A stretch of 64,000 nucleotides of DNA from Gordonia pseudamarae (GTDB lineage Bacteria; Actinomycetota; Actinomycetes; Mycobacteriales; Mycobacteriaceae): the NCBI RefSeq assembly GCF_025273675.1, contig NZ_CP045809.1:1736001-1800000 (forward strand), in the 5' to 3' direction. Positions 45,841-54,550 of this stretch are shown here, piece by piece (the stretch's first letter is position 1; every line of letters starts with the position of its first letter). The notes beneath the pieces are model-generated. The model did not search any database. It saw only the letters and a program-made list of their open reading frames with translations, and was not told the origin of the DNA. A program made the position numbers and the translations under genes.

Positions 45841-46898
45841 GCGGTGGGTACCCAATTCTCTGCGGGGATGTGCTCGGTGGGTGCCGGCGGGGGCGGTGGG
45901 GTGCCGTCGCCGAAGGGACGGCCGCCGAGTTGTTCCCGATGGTGCGGGGTCAGCCAGTGTGACAGATCGGGGCCCTTGGGCACGATGCCGGTGGGGTTGA
46001 CGTCGCGGTGGACGACGTAATAGTGCCGTTTGATCTGGGTGAAGTCGACGGTGTCGCCGAATCCGGGGGTCTGGAACAGGTCGCGGGCGTACGCCCACAG
46101 GACAGGCATCGCGCTCAGCGTCGACCGGTTGCATTTGAAATGGCCGTGGTAGACGGGATCGAAGCGGGCCAGGGTGGTGAACAGCCGCACATCGGCCTCG
46201 GTGATGGTGTCGCCGACCAGGTAGCGCCGGTGTGACAGGCGTTCGGACAACTCGTCGAGTTTCGTGAACAGCCGGTCGTAGGCGGCGTCGTAGGAGTCCT
46301 GGTCCCCGGCGAAACCGCAGCGGTAGACGCCGTTGTTGACCTCGGTGTACACGCCCCGATTGACCGCGTCGATCTCCTCGCGCAGCGCGTCCGGATACAA
46401 CTCGGGGGCGCCGTCTCGGTGGAAGGCCGTCCATTCCAGCGAGAAGTCGATGGTCATCTGCGCGAAGTCGTTGGTGACCACCGCACCCGACGGGACGTCG
46501 ACGATCGCCGGGACGGTGATCCCTTTGGGGTAGCCCGGGAAGCGGCGCTCGTAGGCGTCCTTGATCCGGGGGATGCCCAGGACCGGATCGAGACCACCCG
46601 GGTCGAGGTCGAAGGTCCACGAATCGGCGTCGTGGGTGGGGCCGCACAGGCCCAGGGACAGGGCGTCTTCCAGACCCAGGAGTCTGCGCACGATGAGGGT
46701 CCGATTGGCCCACGGGCAGGCGCGCGCGGCCACCAGCCGGTAGCGGCCGGCCTGCACCGGGTAGCCGTCGCGGCCGTCGGCGGTGATCCGCGTCTCGATG
46801 TACTTGGTGTCGCGGACGAATTCCTGGCCGTCGGTCACGTATTGACCCTGTGTGGCCGCACCCGGTCCGGTGTTGTCGGCGGCTGTGTTCGGGGACAT
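45837..46898 (-). CDS. glutathione S-transferase-like (glutathionyl-hydroquinone reductase family)
   Basis: From ATG 46898 the protein has 353 residues. Thioredoxin-fold N-terminus with YRLVAARACPWANRTLIVRR (nucleophilic Cys of CPWA at about 70), then IPRIKDAYERRFPGYPKGITVPAIVD and a C-terminal helical domain (YLVGDTITEADVRLFTTLARFD). This is the ECM4/YqjG family, which reduces glutathionyl-hydroquinones. Actinobacteria use mycothiol, so a mycothiol-conjugate reductase is the likely role. An in-frame start at 46961 adds 21 unsupported residues. First gene of the GST - hypothetical - ABC unit. Confidence 0.83.
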   Translation of the reverse strand: MSPNTAADNTGPGAATQGQYVTDGQEFVRDTKYIETRITADGRDGYPVQAGRYRLVAARACPWANRTLIVRRLLGLEDALSLGLCGPTHDADSWTFDLDPGGLDPVLGIPRIKDAYERRFPGYPKGITVPAIVDVPSGAVVTNDFAQMTIDFSLEWTAFHRDGAPELYPDALREEIDAVNRGVYTEVNNGVYRCGFAGDQDSYDAAYDRLFTKLDELSERLSHRRYLVGDTITEADVRLFTTLARFDPVYHGHFKCNRSTLSAMPVLWAYARDLFQTPGFGDTVDFTQIKRHYYVVHRDVNPTGIVPKGPDLSHWLTPHHREQLGGRPFGDGTPPPPPAPTEHIPAENWVPTA

Positions 46899-47016
46899 GT
46901 TCACCAGAGTAGTGATCCGGTGCGGTGGCCGCGGCGATCCCGCGGCGGGACGGGTGATCAATTCCTCTGCCCGGTATGTCGTGAATCTCCCGGTTGACCT
47001 GATAAGCCGATTGGTC

Positions 47017-47091
47017 GCGGGGTCCGGGGACCATTAGCGTCGATGACGCGGGGTCCGGGGACCATTAGCGTCGATGACGCGGGGTCCCGCG
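47017..47091. repeat. 31-bp direct repeat upstream of the MFS exporter
   Basis: Two perfect copies of a 31-base unit (gcggggtccggggaccatta..., starts 47017 and 47048) and a partial third at 47079. Each contains the dyad GGTCC-GG-GGACC. They lie 35-110 bp before the exporter start and could be stacked operators. Confidence 0.88.
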
Positions 47092-47125
47092 GAGCTTTCC
47101 TTCTACCGGAAGTACCTGAAGTCCT

Positions 47126-48637
47126 ATGACAACCAATTCGCCCGGTGCTCGGGCCGCGATCACCACCCGCCCGTGGGTTGCGCTGATGGCACTCTGCGTG
47201 GGCTTCTTCATGATCCTGGTGGACATGACGATCGTGGCCGTCGCGCAGCCGCAGATCATGGAGTCCCTCGGGACCGATGTCAACGGTGTGGTGTGGGTGA
47301 CCAGCGCGTACCTGCTGACCTACGCGGTGCCGCTGCTGGTGACCGGACGACTCGGGGACAAGTTCGGCCCGAAGCGGATCTATCAGGTGGGTCTGCTGGT
47401 GTTCACCGTCGCCAGCCTGTGGTGTGGGCTGTCCGGATCGATCGGCGAACTGATCGCCGCCCGCAGCCTGCAGGGCCTCGGCGCCGCGCTGATCACCCCG
47501 CAGACGATGGCGCTGATCACCCGGATCTTCCCGCCGGAGAAGCGTGGCGCGGCGATGGGTGTGTGGGGGACCGTGGCCGGTGTCGCGACCCTGGTCGGTC
47601 CGCTGCTCGGCGGCGTGCTCACCGACGGTCTGGGCTGGGAATGGATCTTCTTCGTCAACCTGCCGGTCGGGGCCATCGGTCTGGTACTCGCGGCGACGCT
47701 CGTGCCGACGGTCGACACGCACGACCACAAGTTCGACCTGATAGGTGTGGCGCTCTCGGCGATCGGCCTGTTCGCGCTGGTCTTCGGTATTCAGGAGGGC
47801 GAGAAGAACAACTGGGGCTGGTGGATCTGGTCGCTGATCCTCGGTGGCGTGCTGGTGCTGGCGCTGTTCGTGTACTGGCAGTCGAAGATCCGTACCGAAC
47901 CGCTGGTGCCGCTCGAACTGTTCCGGGACCGCAACTTCACGCTGTCCAACCTGGGTATTGCCTCGATGGGGTTCGCGATCTCCGGTCTGATGATCCCCAC
48001 CATGTTCTTCCTGCAGCTCGTCGGCGGGATGTCGCCGACCCAGTCCGCGGCGATGATGGTGCCGCAGGCGGTCATCACCGGCATCCTGGCACCGATTGTG
48101 GGACAGGTCCTGGACCGGGTCGATCCGCGGCTGATCATCTGCACCGGACTCGGACTGGCCGCGATCTCGGTGGGCTGGCTGGGTGTGGTCGTCCGGCCGG
48201 AATCCCCGGTGTGGCTGATTCTCATCCCGATGTCCCTGATGGGTGTCGCCTCGGCCGGAATCTGGGCCCCGCTGGCGGCCACCGCGACCCGGAACCTGCC
48301 CTGGCATCAGGCGGGCGCGGGCGCGGGCGTGTACAACACCACCCGCATGATCGGATCGGTGCTCGGCGCGGCGATGGTGGGCGCCCTGATGCAGACGCGG
48401 TTGTCGGCCGAGTTGCCCGCCGACATCGACGTCGACAGCGCACAGGGCACGGTCGAGCAATTGCCGGAGTTCCTGCGCGAGGGCTTCGCGACGGCGATGG
48501 GACAGTCGATCTACCTCCCGGCGGTCGTACTGGTGATGGGTGTCGCGGCCACTCTGTTCCTGCGGCGGCCCGCCTCCGCGCATCCCGGCGGCGGTGCCGC
48601 GCCGGTGGGCGAGGAGAGCGCGGAGGAGGTGCACTGA
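47126..48637 (+). CDS. MFS drug exporter, DHA2 (14-TMS, EmrB/QacA) family
   Basis: Proton-coupled efflux pump. The 503 residues begin TTRPWVALMALCVGFFMILVDMTIV (helix 1 with the motif D1 LVDMTIVAVA), WVTSAYLLTYAVPLLVTGRL and GRLGDKFGPKR (motif A). WCGLSGSIGELIAARSLQGLGAALITPQT follows (motif B/C region). Fourteen hydrophobic segments are countable, ending before an Ala/Gly/Glu tail. ATG 47126 follows the 31-bp repeats directly. Divergent from the GST-like gene. Substrate unknown; recalled position Rv1250. Confidence 0.9.
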   Translation: MTTNSPGARAAITTRPWVALMALCVGFFMILVDMTIVAVAQPQIMESLGTDVNGVVWVTSAYLLTYAVPLLVTGRLGDKFGPKRIYQVGLLVFTVASLWCGLSGSIGELIAARSLQGLGAALITPQTMALITRIFPPEKRGAAMGVWGTVAGVATLVGPLLGGVLTDGLGWEWIFFVNLPVGAIGLVLAATLVPTVDTHDHKFDLIGVALSAIGLFALVFGIQEGEKNNWGWWIWSLILGGVLVLALFVYWQSKIRTEPLVPLELFRDRNFTLSNLGIASMGFAISGLMIPTMFFLQLVGGMSPTQSAAMMVPQAVITGILAPIVGQVLDRVDPRLIICTGLGLAAISVGWLGVVVRPESPVWLILIPMSLMGVASAGIWAPLAATATRNLPWHQAGAGAGVYNTTRMIGSVLGAAMVGALMQTRLSAELPADIDVDSAQGTVEQLPEFLREGFATAMGQSIYLPAVVLVMGVAATLFLRRPASAHPGGGAAPVGEESAEEVH

Positions 48638-48746
48638 CCCACGCGCGGGTGCTCCGACCGCGCCGCATGCGGGGATTGTCGTACGCGGCTCATAGAATCG
48701 CCCCTGTACCCTTGCACAGCCGCGAGCGAGAGGAGGGGCGTCGACG

Positions 48747-50090
48747 ATGACGGCGTCGCTGTTCGACCTGCCCGAGTTCGAGCCGCTCCCCGGCATGGAG
48801 TCACTTGGCCCGGCCCGGCCCGCACCGGTGACGCGGCTGGTCTCCGAGCCCGAACCCGAGGTCGAACCCGGGGCCCGGCCCGCGGCCGAGGCCGTCGAGC
48901 GGACGCCTGCGCCCCCGGACGACGGGCGGTCGACGGCACACTCGGTGACGTTCGTGCACACCGCGGACTGGCAGATCGGCATGACGCGGCACTATCTCGA
49001 CGCCGAGGCCGCCCACTCCTACGCCGCGGCCCGGCGTGAGGCGATCACCCGGATCGGTGCGGTCGCCCGCGAGACCGGTGCCGAGTTCATCGTCGTCAGC
49101 GGCGACGTCTTCGAGGATCACCGGGTGGCGGACAGGACTATCCGCCAGACCATGGACGTGCTGGCCGCGTGCGGTGTGCCGGTGTATTTGTTGCCCGGCA
49201 ACCACGACACCGCCGACCCGGCGAGCGTGTACCGGTCCCGCGCCTTCGTCGACGCCTGCCCTGCCAATGTGACCGTGCTGTCGGCCGACGGGGTGGTGCG
49301 GGTGCGCGAGGGCATCGAGCTGGTGCCGGCGCCCTGGGCGCACAAGCATCCGCTCACCGACCTGGTCAACAAGCAGATCGAGCGTGCGGGCGGCAACGAG
49401 CACGGCGTGATCCGCATCGTCGTCGGGCATGGCGGCGTCGACACGATCGTGCCCGGTGACGATCCCGCGCTGATCTCGGTCGATGCCCTGGAGCGGGCCG
49501 TCGAGTCCGGCCTGGTCGACTATGTGGCGCTCGGTGACCGGCATTCGGTCACCGACGTGGGTGGCGGCGGGCGCATCTGGTACTCGGGCGCCCACGAGGT
49601 CACCAACTTCGACCACATCGAGGCCGAGCCTGGCCACGTGCTGGCGGTGACGCTGCGCCGCGCGGGCGATCGGCGCGATATCGAGGTCACCCCGCATCGG
49701 GTGGGCGAGTGGAGTTTTCGCAGCATCAGCCGCGACATCGCCGGCGCCGACGACGTGGAGGCGCTGCGGGCCGAACTGGAGGCCATCGCCGACAAGACGC
49801 GTGTCGTGGTGCAGCTGGGCCTGGTCGGGTCGCTCACCATCGCCGAAAACGCGGTGCTGGAGGAGATGCTCGAACAGTTCCGGGACCGGTTCGCCGCCCT
49901 GGTGCCGTGGACCAAGAATGACGACCTGACCGTCGTCGGCGCCGAGTCCGACATCGAATCATTGGGTGTGGCGGGGTATGCCGCCGAAGCGGCACACGAG
50001 TTGCTGGGTATCGCGGACTCATCCGATGACGAGAGCGCGCAGGCCGCCCGGGATGCCCTGGCGTTGCTGCGCAGACTGGCCTCGCGATGA
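48747..50090 (+). CDS. SbcD/Mre11-like DNA exonuclease (metallophosphoesterase)
   Basis: Probable DNA repair nuclease partnered with the next gene. The 447 residues have a 65-residue acidic/Pro-rich N-terminal extension (LFDLPEFEPLPG) and then the nuclease: VHTADWQIGMTRHYL (DxH/Q-type metal site), FIVVSGDVFEDHRVADRT, YLLPGNHDTADP, IVVGHGGVD. The usual late GHxH appears as ALGDRHSV. A capping region follows. Start ATG 48747 has an excellent GAGAGGAGGGG. The stop overlaps the ATPase gene (ATGA). Recalled homologue Rv1277. Confidence 0.86.
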   Translation: MTASLFDLPEFEPLPGMESLGPARPAPVTRLVSEPEPEVEPGARPAAEAVERTPAPPDDGRSTAHSVTFVHTADWQIGMTRHYLDAEAAHSYAAARREAITRIGAVARETGAEFIVVSGDVFEDHRVADRTIRQTMDVLAACGVPVYLLPGNHDTADPASVYRSRAFVDACPANVTVLSADGVVRVREGIELVPAPWAHKHPLTDLVNKQIERAGGNEHGVIRIVVGHGGVDTIVPGDDPALISVDALERAVESGLVDYVALGDRHSVTDVGGGGRIWYSGAHEVTNFDHIEAEPGHVLAVTLRRAGDRRDIEVTPHRVGEWSFRSISRDIAGADDVEALRAELEAIADKTRVVVQLGLVGSLTIAENAVLEEMLEQFRDRFAALVPWTKNDDLTVVGAESDIESLGVAGYAAEAAHELLGIADSSDDESAQAARDALALLRRLASR

Positions 50091-52786
50091 GGCTGCACCG
50101 CCTGAAGCTGCGTGACTTCCGGGGTATCGGTGAGCGCGAGGTGTGTTTCGCCGATCGGGGCGTGACGGTGGTCGAGGGCCGTAACGAGGCCGGCAAGTCG
50201 TCGATGATCGAGGCCCTCGATGTGCTGCTGAGGTTCCGGGACAACAGCAAATCGTCGGCCGTGCGCGCGATCATGCCGTCCGGTCGAGATGTGGGGTCGG
50301 AAGTCGAGGCCGAGATCAGCTGCGGTGAATGGTATTTCACCTATTCCAAACGATTCAACAAGCAGCCGTCGACGACGCTGGCCGTGCACCGCCCGAAACC
50401 GGAACAGCTCAGCGGTCGTGACGCGCACGACCGGGTCGACGAGATCCTCGACACGACCGTCGACAGGGTGCTGTTCGACGCGCTGAAACTGTTGCAGTCC
50501 GGTACCGATCCGGCGCTGACCGATCTGTCGTCGGCGGCGTCGCTGTCGCGGGCGCTCGACCGGGCGGCCGGCGGCGGCGGGCTCGCCGGTGCCGAACCCG
50601 ATTCGGTTGTGCCCCCCGATTCGGTTGTGTCCCCAGATCCGATTGTGTCCGAGGACGACAACGTTCTCGTGGATGCGGTGGCCGGTGAATACGGCCGGTA
50701 CTACACCCTCAAACAGGGCAAGCCGACGGGCGAACTGGCGGCGGCCGCCTCCCGTGCCGCTGTCGCCGGTGAACGGTACGACCGGCTGCGCCGGGGCCGG
50801 GAGGTGCTCGATGACGACATCGAACGGCTGCGGGAGGCGGTCTCGCGTCGTGGGGAGTTGCAGCGCGCGGGCGAACTCGCCCGGGCCGACCAGGAGCGGG
50901 TCGAGCTCGCGTGGCAGGCGGCGCAGGCCGTGCTGTCGAAGGCGGAGGACGCCGCGCGCGGTGTCGCGCACCGCCAGACCGCGTTGACACTGGCCGAGCG
51001 GGTGATGAACGAGCGCAACGACATCCGGCAGCGGCGTGCGGTGTTGTGCACGGAGGCCGCCGAACTCGACGAGCAGTGCGCCCAGGCTCTCGAACAGGCA
51101 CGGCTGGCGGCGGTCGAGGCCTCTGGTTTGGAAGGCGAATTGTCCTCTGCCAAGGAGATTCTGGTCGATCTGCGCGAGAAGGTGGGTACCGCCCGGCAGG
51201 CTCTGCGCCGCGCCCGATTGACCGCCGAGGTCGCCGAACTCACCGACGTCCTCGACAAGCTTGCCGGGTTCCGGGCCGAGCTCGACACCGTCGACGGCGA
51301 ATTGGCCACGCACACCGTCGATGCGGAGGTCGCCTCGGCGGCGCAGGCGCTGGCCCACCGGATCGACGTCGCGCGCGGACGGCTGGAGGCGGCGGCGGCG
51401 ACGCTGCGCGTGGAGACGCTGGGGGACCATCCGGTCACGATCGACGGCGAGCCCGTGGCCGCCGATGGTGCGGTAGATGTCGATGGTGCGGTAGATGTCG
51501 ATGGTGCGGTCGATGTCGTGGCCGACGCCGACCGTGTGATCGAGGCGGCCGGGGTAGTGCGGGTGACGGTGCGGCGCGGCGTCGACACGCAGGCGCTGGC
51601 CGAGGAACTCGACCGGCTGCAGTGGTCGGCGCAAACCCTATGCGATACCCACGGTCTGACGGATCTGTCGCAGGCTGCGGCCAGGGCCGCCGCCCGCACC
51701 GACCTCACCCACAAGCGGGCGCTGATCTGCGAGCGGCGCGACGGGCTGCTCAAGTGGCGGACCGTGGCCGAGATCCGGGATTGGCGCGATGTGGTGCGCG
51801 CAGAGCTCGAGGGACTGCCCGAGGCCGAGGCGCCGGCGCCGGACTCGATCGACGATCTGGTGGCGGCCGAGCGCGCCCAGGCCGATCTGGTGGAGCGCGC
51901 CCACACGGCCGCGATCCGGCGGGCGTCGGAGTCGTCGGCCCTCACAGACCGGCAGACGTCGCTGGCGCGGCGGCGCGAGCGCGTCGGCAAGCAGATCGAT
52001 GAGCTGGACGACAGGCTCGCCGAGCTGGTTTTCGCGCTGCCCGACGATGAGGCCCGCGCGGCGGTCGACAGGGCCCGCGATGATCTCGAGGAGGCCCGCG
52101 CGGCGCAGACCCAGTTCGCGGCGCAGGCGGCCGAACTCGACGCCGCCGGTATCGAATTGCGGCGTGAGCAGATCGCCCGCGACATCGGTCACGGCGATGC
52201 CGAACTCGACGCCGTCGGGCATCTGATCACCGAACTCGGCACCAAACTCGAGATGTACCGCAGCGAGGCCCGGCTCGACGAATTCGACGAGGCGCAGGTC
52301 GAATGGGAGGACGCGTGCGCCGGTCTGCGGCGGATCACCCGCCGCGCCGAGGCCGCAAAACTGTTGCACGAGACCCTTACCCGCACGCGGCTGGAGTCGC
52401 GCGCCAAGTACGCCGACCCGTTTACCCGCCGCCTCGACCAGCTCGGCGCCATCGTGTTCGGTGAGTCGGTGCGTTTCGACGTCGACGACGACCTGAACGT
52501 GGTCTCCCGCACCGTCGAGGGCGTCACCGTGCCCCGCGACGCACTGTCCGGCGGCGCCAAGGAACAGCTGGGCCTGATCTCCCGCCTGGCCGTCGCCACC
52601 CTCGTGGACGAGGCCGACGGTGTTCCCGTCATCATCGACGACGCACTCGGCTACAGCGACCCCGACCGCATCGCTGCGATGGCGTCGGTGCTCACCGAGG
52701 CCGCCCACGACGCCCAGGTGATCGTTCTGACGTGCAGCCCGCATCGCTACGCCGGCGTCCGCGACGCTCACGTGGTCACCGTATGA
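50087..52786 (+). CDS. SbcC/Rad50-like SMC-type ATPase
   Basis: ATPase partner of the preceding nuclease. The 899 residues open with LKLRDFRGIGEREV and Walker A VEGRNEAGKSSMIEAL (about 28-43). Long Ala/Glu/Arg-rich coiled coils occupy about 180-780, and the protein closes with signature DALSGGAKEQLGLISRLA (about 815) and Walker B VPVIIDDALGYSD. No CxxC zinc hook is seen in the coil, unlike Rad50, and the length is shorter than E. coli SbcC. Two low-complexity 18-bp repeat patches interrupt it. ATGA overlap with the nuclease gene. Recalled homologue Rv1278. Confidence 0.86.
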   Translation: MRLHRLKLRDFRGIGEREVCFADRGVTVVEGRNEAGKSSMIEALDVLLRFRDNSKSSAVRAIMPSGRDVGSEVEAEISCGEWYFTYSKRFNKQPSTTLAVHRPKPEQLSGRDAHDRVDEILDTTVDRVLFDALKLLQSGTDPALTDLSSAASLSRALDRAAGGGGLAGAEPDSVVPPDSVVSPDPIVSEDDNVLVDAVAGEYGRYYTLKQGKPTGELAAAASRAAVAGERYDRLRRGREVLDDDIERLREAVSRRGELQRAGELARADQERVELAWQAAQAVLSKAEDAARGVAHRQTALTLAERVMNERNDIRQRRAVLCTEAAELDEQCAQALEQARLAAVEASGLEGELSSAKEILVDLREKVGTARQALRRARLTAEVAELTDVLDKLAGFRAELDTVDGELATHTVDAEVASAAQALAHRIDVARGRLEAAAATLRVETLGDHPVTIDGEPVAADGAVDVDGAVDVDGAVDVVADADRVIEAAGVVRVTVRRGVDTQALAEELDRLQWSAQTLCDTHGLTDLSQAAARAAARTDLTHKRALICERRDGLLKWRTVAEIRDWRDVVRAELEGLPEAEAPAPDSIDDLVAAERAQADLVERAHTAAIRRASESSALTDRQTSLARRRERVGKQIDELDDRLAELVFALPDDEARAAVDRARDDLEEARAAQTQFAAQAAELDAAGIELRREQIARDIGHGDAELDAVGHLITELGTKLEMYRSEARLDEFDEAQVEWEDACAGLRRITRRAEAAKLLHETLTRTRLESRAKYADPFTRRLDQLGAIVFGESVRFDVDDDLNVVSRTVEGVTVPRDALSGGAKEQLGLISRLAVATLVDEADGVPVIIDDALGYSDPDRIAAMASVLTEAAHDAQVIVLTCSPHRYAGVRDAHVVTV
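50600..50653. repeat. 18-bp tandem repeat in the SMC-type ATPase gene, first patch
   Basis: Three copies of about 18 bases (gattcggttgtg core at 50600, 50618 and, diverged, 50636) encode P-DSVV-P repeats between the N-terminal ATPase lobe and the first coiled coil. Confidence 0.8.
51464..51517. repeat. 18-bp tandem repeat in the SMC-type ATPase gene, second patch
   Basis: Three nearly identical copies of gatggtgcggtagatgtc (51464, 51482, 51500) encode (DGAVDV)3, an acidic stretch in the middle of the coiled-coil arm, where a hinge or hook would normally lie. Confidence 0.85.
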
Positions 52787-52861
52787 CTCGCCGAAAGCGG
52801 TCTTGACCATGCGGTTTGGGGAGTTCGGTATCGGTAGGCTACTCTGACTCTCGCCCGATGA

Positions 52862-52934
52862 GCCCCCCTAGCTCAGGGGATAGAGCGTCTGCCTCCGGAG
52901 CAGAAGGTCGCAGGTTCGAATCCTGCGGGGGGCA
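52862..52934 (+). tRNA. tRNA-Arg (anticodon CCG)
   Basis: Complete cloverleaf of 73 nt: acceptor GCCCCCC/GGGGGGC, D-arm GCTC/GAGC, anticodon stem TCTGC/GCAGA with loop CTCCGGA (anticodon CCG), T-arm GCAGG/CCTGC with TTCGAAT, and discriminator A. The CCA is encoded at 52935-52937. It reads CGG codons. It is followed by a terminator and then by accessory genes before argS. Confidence 0.97.
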
Positions 52935-53020
52935 CCACAACATCCTCACCGGCCTCCGGCCGGAGTACGCCCGCTGAGTTCGAGTGACATCCCGGAAGGC
53001 GCACCAAGCTAGCTTTGTTC

Positions 53021-53046
53021 AAACCCACGCCCTCGCGCGTGGGTTT
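53021..53046 (+). terminator. intrinsic terminator after tRNA-Arg
   Basis: AAACCCACGC (53021-53030) pairs with GCGTGGGTTT (53037-53046) across a 6-base loop, followed by TGTTCTTTT. A canonical rho-independent signal ending tRNA transcription. Confidence 0.85.
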
Positions 53047-53116
53047 GTTCTTTTCTCCCAGGTCATCGGTGGTTTTGTTCGGTGGGCTTGCCGCGATGTG
53101 TGCGCGGGAGACGGAG

Positions 53117-53383
53117 ATGGCGACCGACCGCAACGTATTGAACGGTTCGTCGAGCACGCCGGTTGCGCCCTCGTCGCGGTGGACCCACGTGTGGGAGCAG
53201 GAGTTCACCGGTATCGACGCGCTACTCGGTCAGTACATGCACCACCCGGTGCACTGGGCGCTCGTCGACCGGTGGTTCGACGCCGAATGCCCGGACCGCA
53301 TCGTCACCGACCGCGTCTACCACTCCTTCTGCACGATGTCCGAGACAATCATCGACTCGCATCGGAGCGCGCCGGTGTCGTGA
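53117..53383 (+). CDS. small hypothetical protein
   Basis: 88 residues from ATG 53117, which follows a GGGAG site at suitable spacing; ATG 53096 and 53015 are in frame, but the latter overlaps the tRNA terminator. No known domain. It is rich in Trp, His and acidic residues (THVWEQEFTGIDALLGQYMH, WALVDRWFDAECPDRIVTDR), which looks like genuine protein rather than shadow. It belongs to the block inserted between tRNA-Arg and argS. Function unknown. Confidence 0.5.
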   Translation: MATDRNVLNGSSSTPVAPSSRWTHVWEQEFTGIDALLGQYMHHPVHWALVDRWFDAECPDRIVTDRVYHSFCTMSETIIDSHRSAPVS

Positions 53384-53672
53384 CCCAACGACCAGGCGCC
53401 TGGTCCTGTCTCGAAAAGTGGTCTGTGTCCTCATTCTCCCGTTGGTCGGGAGCCCGCACCCGATCAGGACCGACCTCGCCGTAACGTCCCTTGCGCAGGC
53501 GCCCTGCGGATACGTGTCGTACACGTGTCGTACACATTGTTGTATCGACCAATCCGGTCGTTTCCTACGCTCCAGCGCTTGGTGATCCACTCCGCACGCC
53601 GCCCTGCGCAACCACAACGAAGGTTCTGTGTCGACAGATTCCGACGTACACGCACGACGAGAGGAGCCCGAC
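53384..53672 (+). promoter_or_regulatory. 289-bp gap upstream of SDR with 11-bp direct repeat
   Basis: ACGTGTCGTAC occurs twice head to tail (53512-53522, 53523-53533), one helical turn apart. Each copy also reads as the imperfect dyad GTGT-CGT-ACAC. A TetR-type operator for the following mycofactocin-type SDR gene is likely. The rest of the gap shows nothing recognisable. Confidence 0.5.
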
Positions 53673-54488
53673 ATGGGCACGCTAGACGGCAAGACCGTAT
53701 TCGTAACCGGAGCGGCGCGGGGCCAAGGGCGCAGCCATGCGATCAAACTTGCCGGCGAGGGAGCCGACATCATCGCCGTCGACATCTGCGCACAGATCCC
53801 GACTGTCGAGTACGCGATGGCGACTCGTGACGACATGGATGTGACGATCAAGGAGGTCGAAAAACTCGGCCGCGCGATCGTCGCATCCGAAGCCGATGTC
53901 CGGGACCCTGATGCTCTGTCCCATGCGCTGGCACAGGGTGAGGCGACGATCGGTCGACGGGTCGACATCGTGCTGGCGAACGCCGGCATCATGCCGCTCG
54001 GTATCGAGATCAACACCCACCAAGCCTTCTTGGACGTGATCGACGTCAATCTCACCGGCGTCCACAACACCGTTACCGCGGCTGTACCGAGCCTACTGGC
54101 CAACAACGGTGGTTCCATCGTCATCACCAGCTCGTCGCAGGGTTTGAAGGGGACCGGAGGAATGGGCGGTGTCAACGCCGCCTACACCGCTGCCAAGCAC
54201 GGTGTCGTCGGACTGATGCGCAACTACGCAAACTGGCTGAGCCCCAAGGGCATCAGAGTGAACACCGTTCACCCGACCGGGGTGGCGACTCCGATGATCC
54301 AGAATCCTCAACTCGAGAAGTTCTACAGCGATCCCAACGTCGACTTCGATGCTGTCCGCAACATCATGCCGGTCCCGTTCATCGAGCCCGCCGATGTTTC
54401 CGCCGCCATCGCATTCCTGGTCAGTGATGCCGGCCGCTACATCACCGGTGTCACCTTCCCCGTGGATGCTGGATTCAACGCGCGCTGA
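53673..54488 (+). CDS. mycofactocin-type SDR oxidoreductase
   Basis: Probably oxidises an alcohol using a tightly bound NAD that is recycled by mycofactocin. The 271 residues contain TGAARGQGRSHAIKLAGEGA, the extended glycine motif typical of this subfamily. It also has the VDICAQI acidic turn followed by an insertion, LANAGIMPLG, Ser in ITSSSQGLKG and YTAAK, then FPVDAGF at the end. ATG 53673 follows GAGAGGAG; a GTG at 53628 is possible but lacks a site. Less GC-extreme codon use than its neighbours. No mycofactocin biosynthesis genes are in the window. Confidence 0.86.
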   Translation: MGTLDGKTVFVTGAARGQGRSHAIKLAGEGADIIAVDICAQIPTVEYAMATRDDMDVTIKEVEKLGRAIVASEADVRDPDALSHALAQGEATIGRRVDIVLANAGIMPLGIEINTHQAFLDVIDVNLTGVHNTVTAAVPSLLANNGGSIVITSSSQGLKGTGGMGGVNAAYTAAKHGVVGLMRNYANWLSPKGIRVNTVHPTGVATPMIQNPQLEKFYSDPNVDFDAVRNIMPVPFIEPADVSAAIAFLVSDAGRYITGVTFPVDAGFNAR

Positions 54489-54502
54489 GTACACGGCACA
54501 AA

Positions 54503-54545
54503 TTGGCGTCACGCCAAACAGTGATTCTCGCGTTTCGAGAACGCG
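54503..54545 (+). terminator. two tandem hairpins after the SDR gene
   Basis: TTGGCGT (54503-54509) with ACGCCAA (54511-54517), then CGCGTT (54529-54534) with AACGCG (54540-54545). They start 15 bp after the stop. No T-tract. Confidence 0.5.
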
Positions 54546-54550
54546 GGGTG

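Noticed and set aside
45841..47034. Extension of the EcsC-like gene to 670 residues
   Set aside because: The upstream part is antisense-like, Arg/Pro-rich sequence in an alternative frame of the GST-like gene. ATG 45840 is coupled to the GST stop.
47074..48750. 558-residue plus ORF over the MFS gene
   Set aside because: Out-of-frame shadow of the MFS exporter, whose own frame gives 14 coherent membrane helices.
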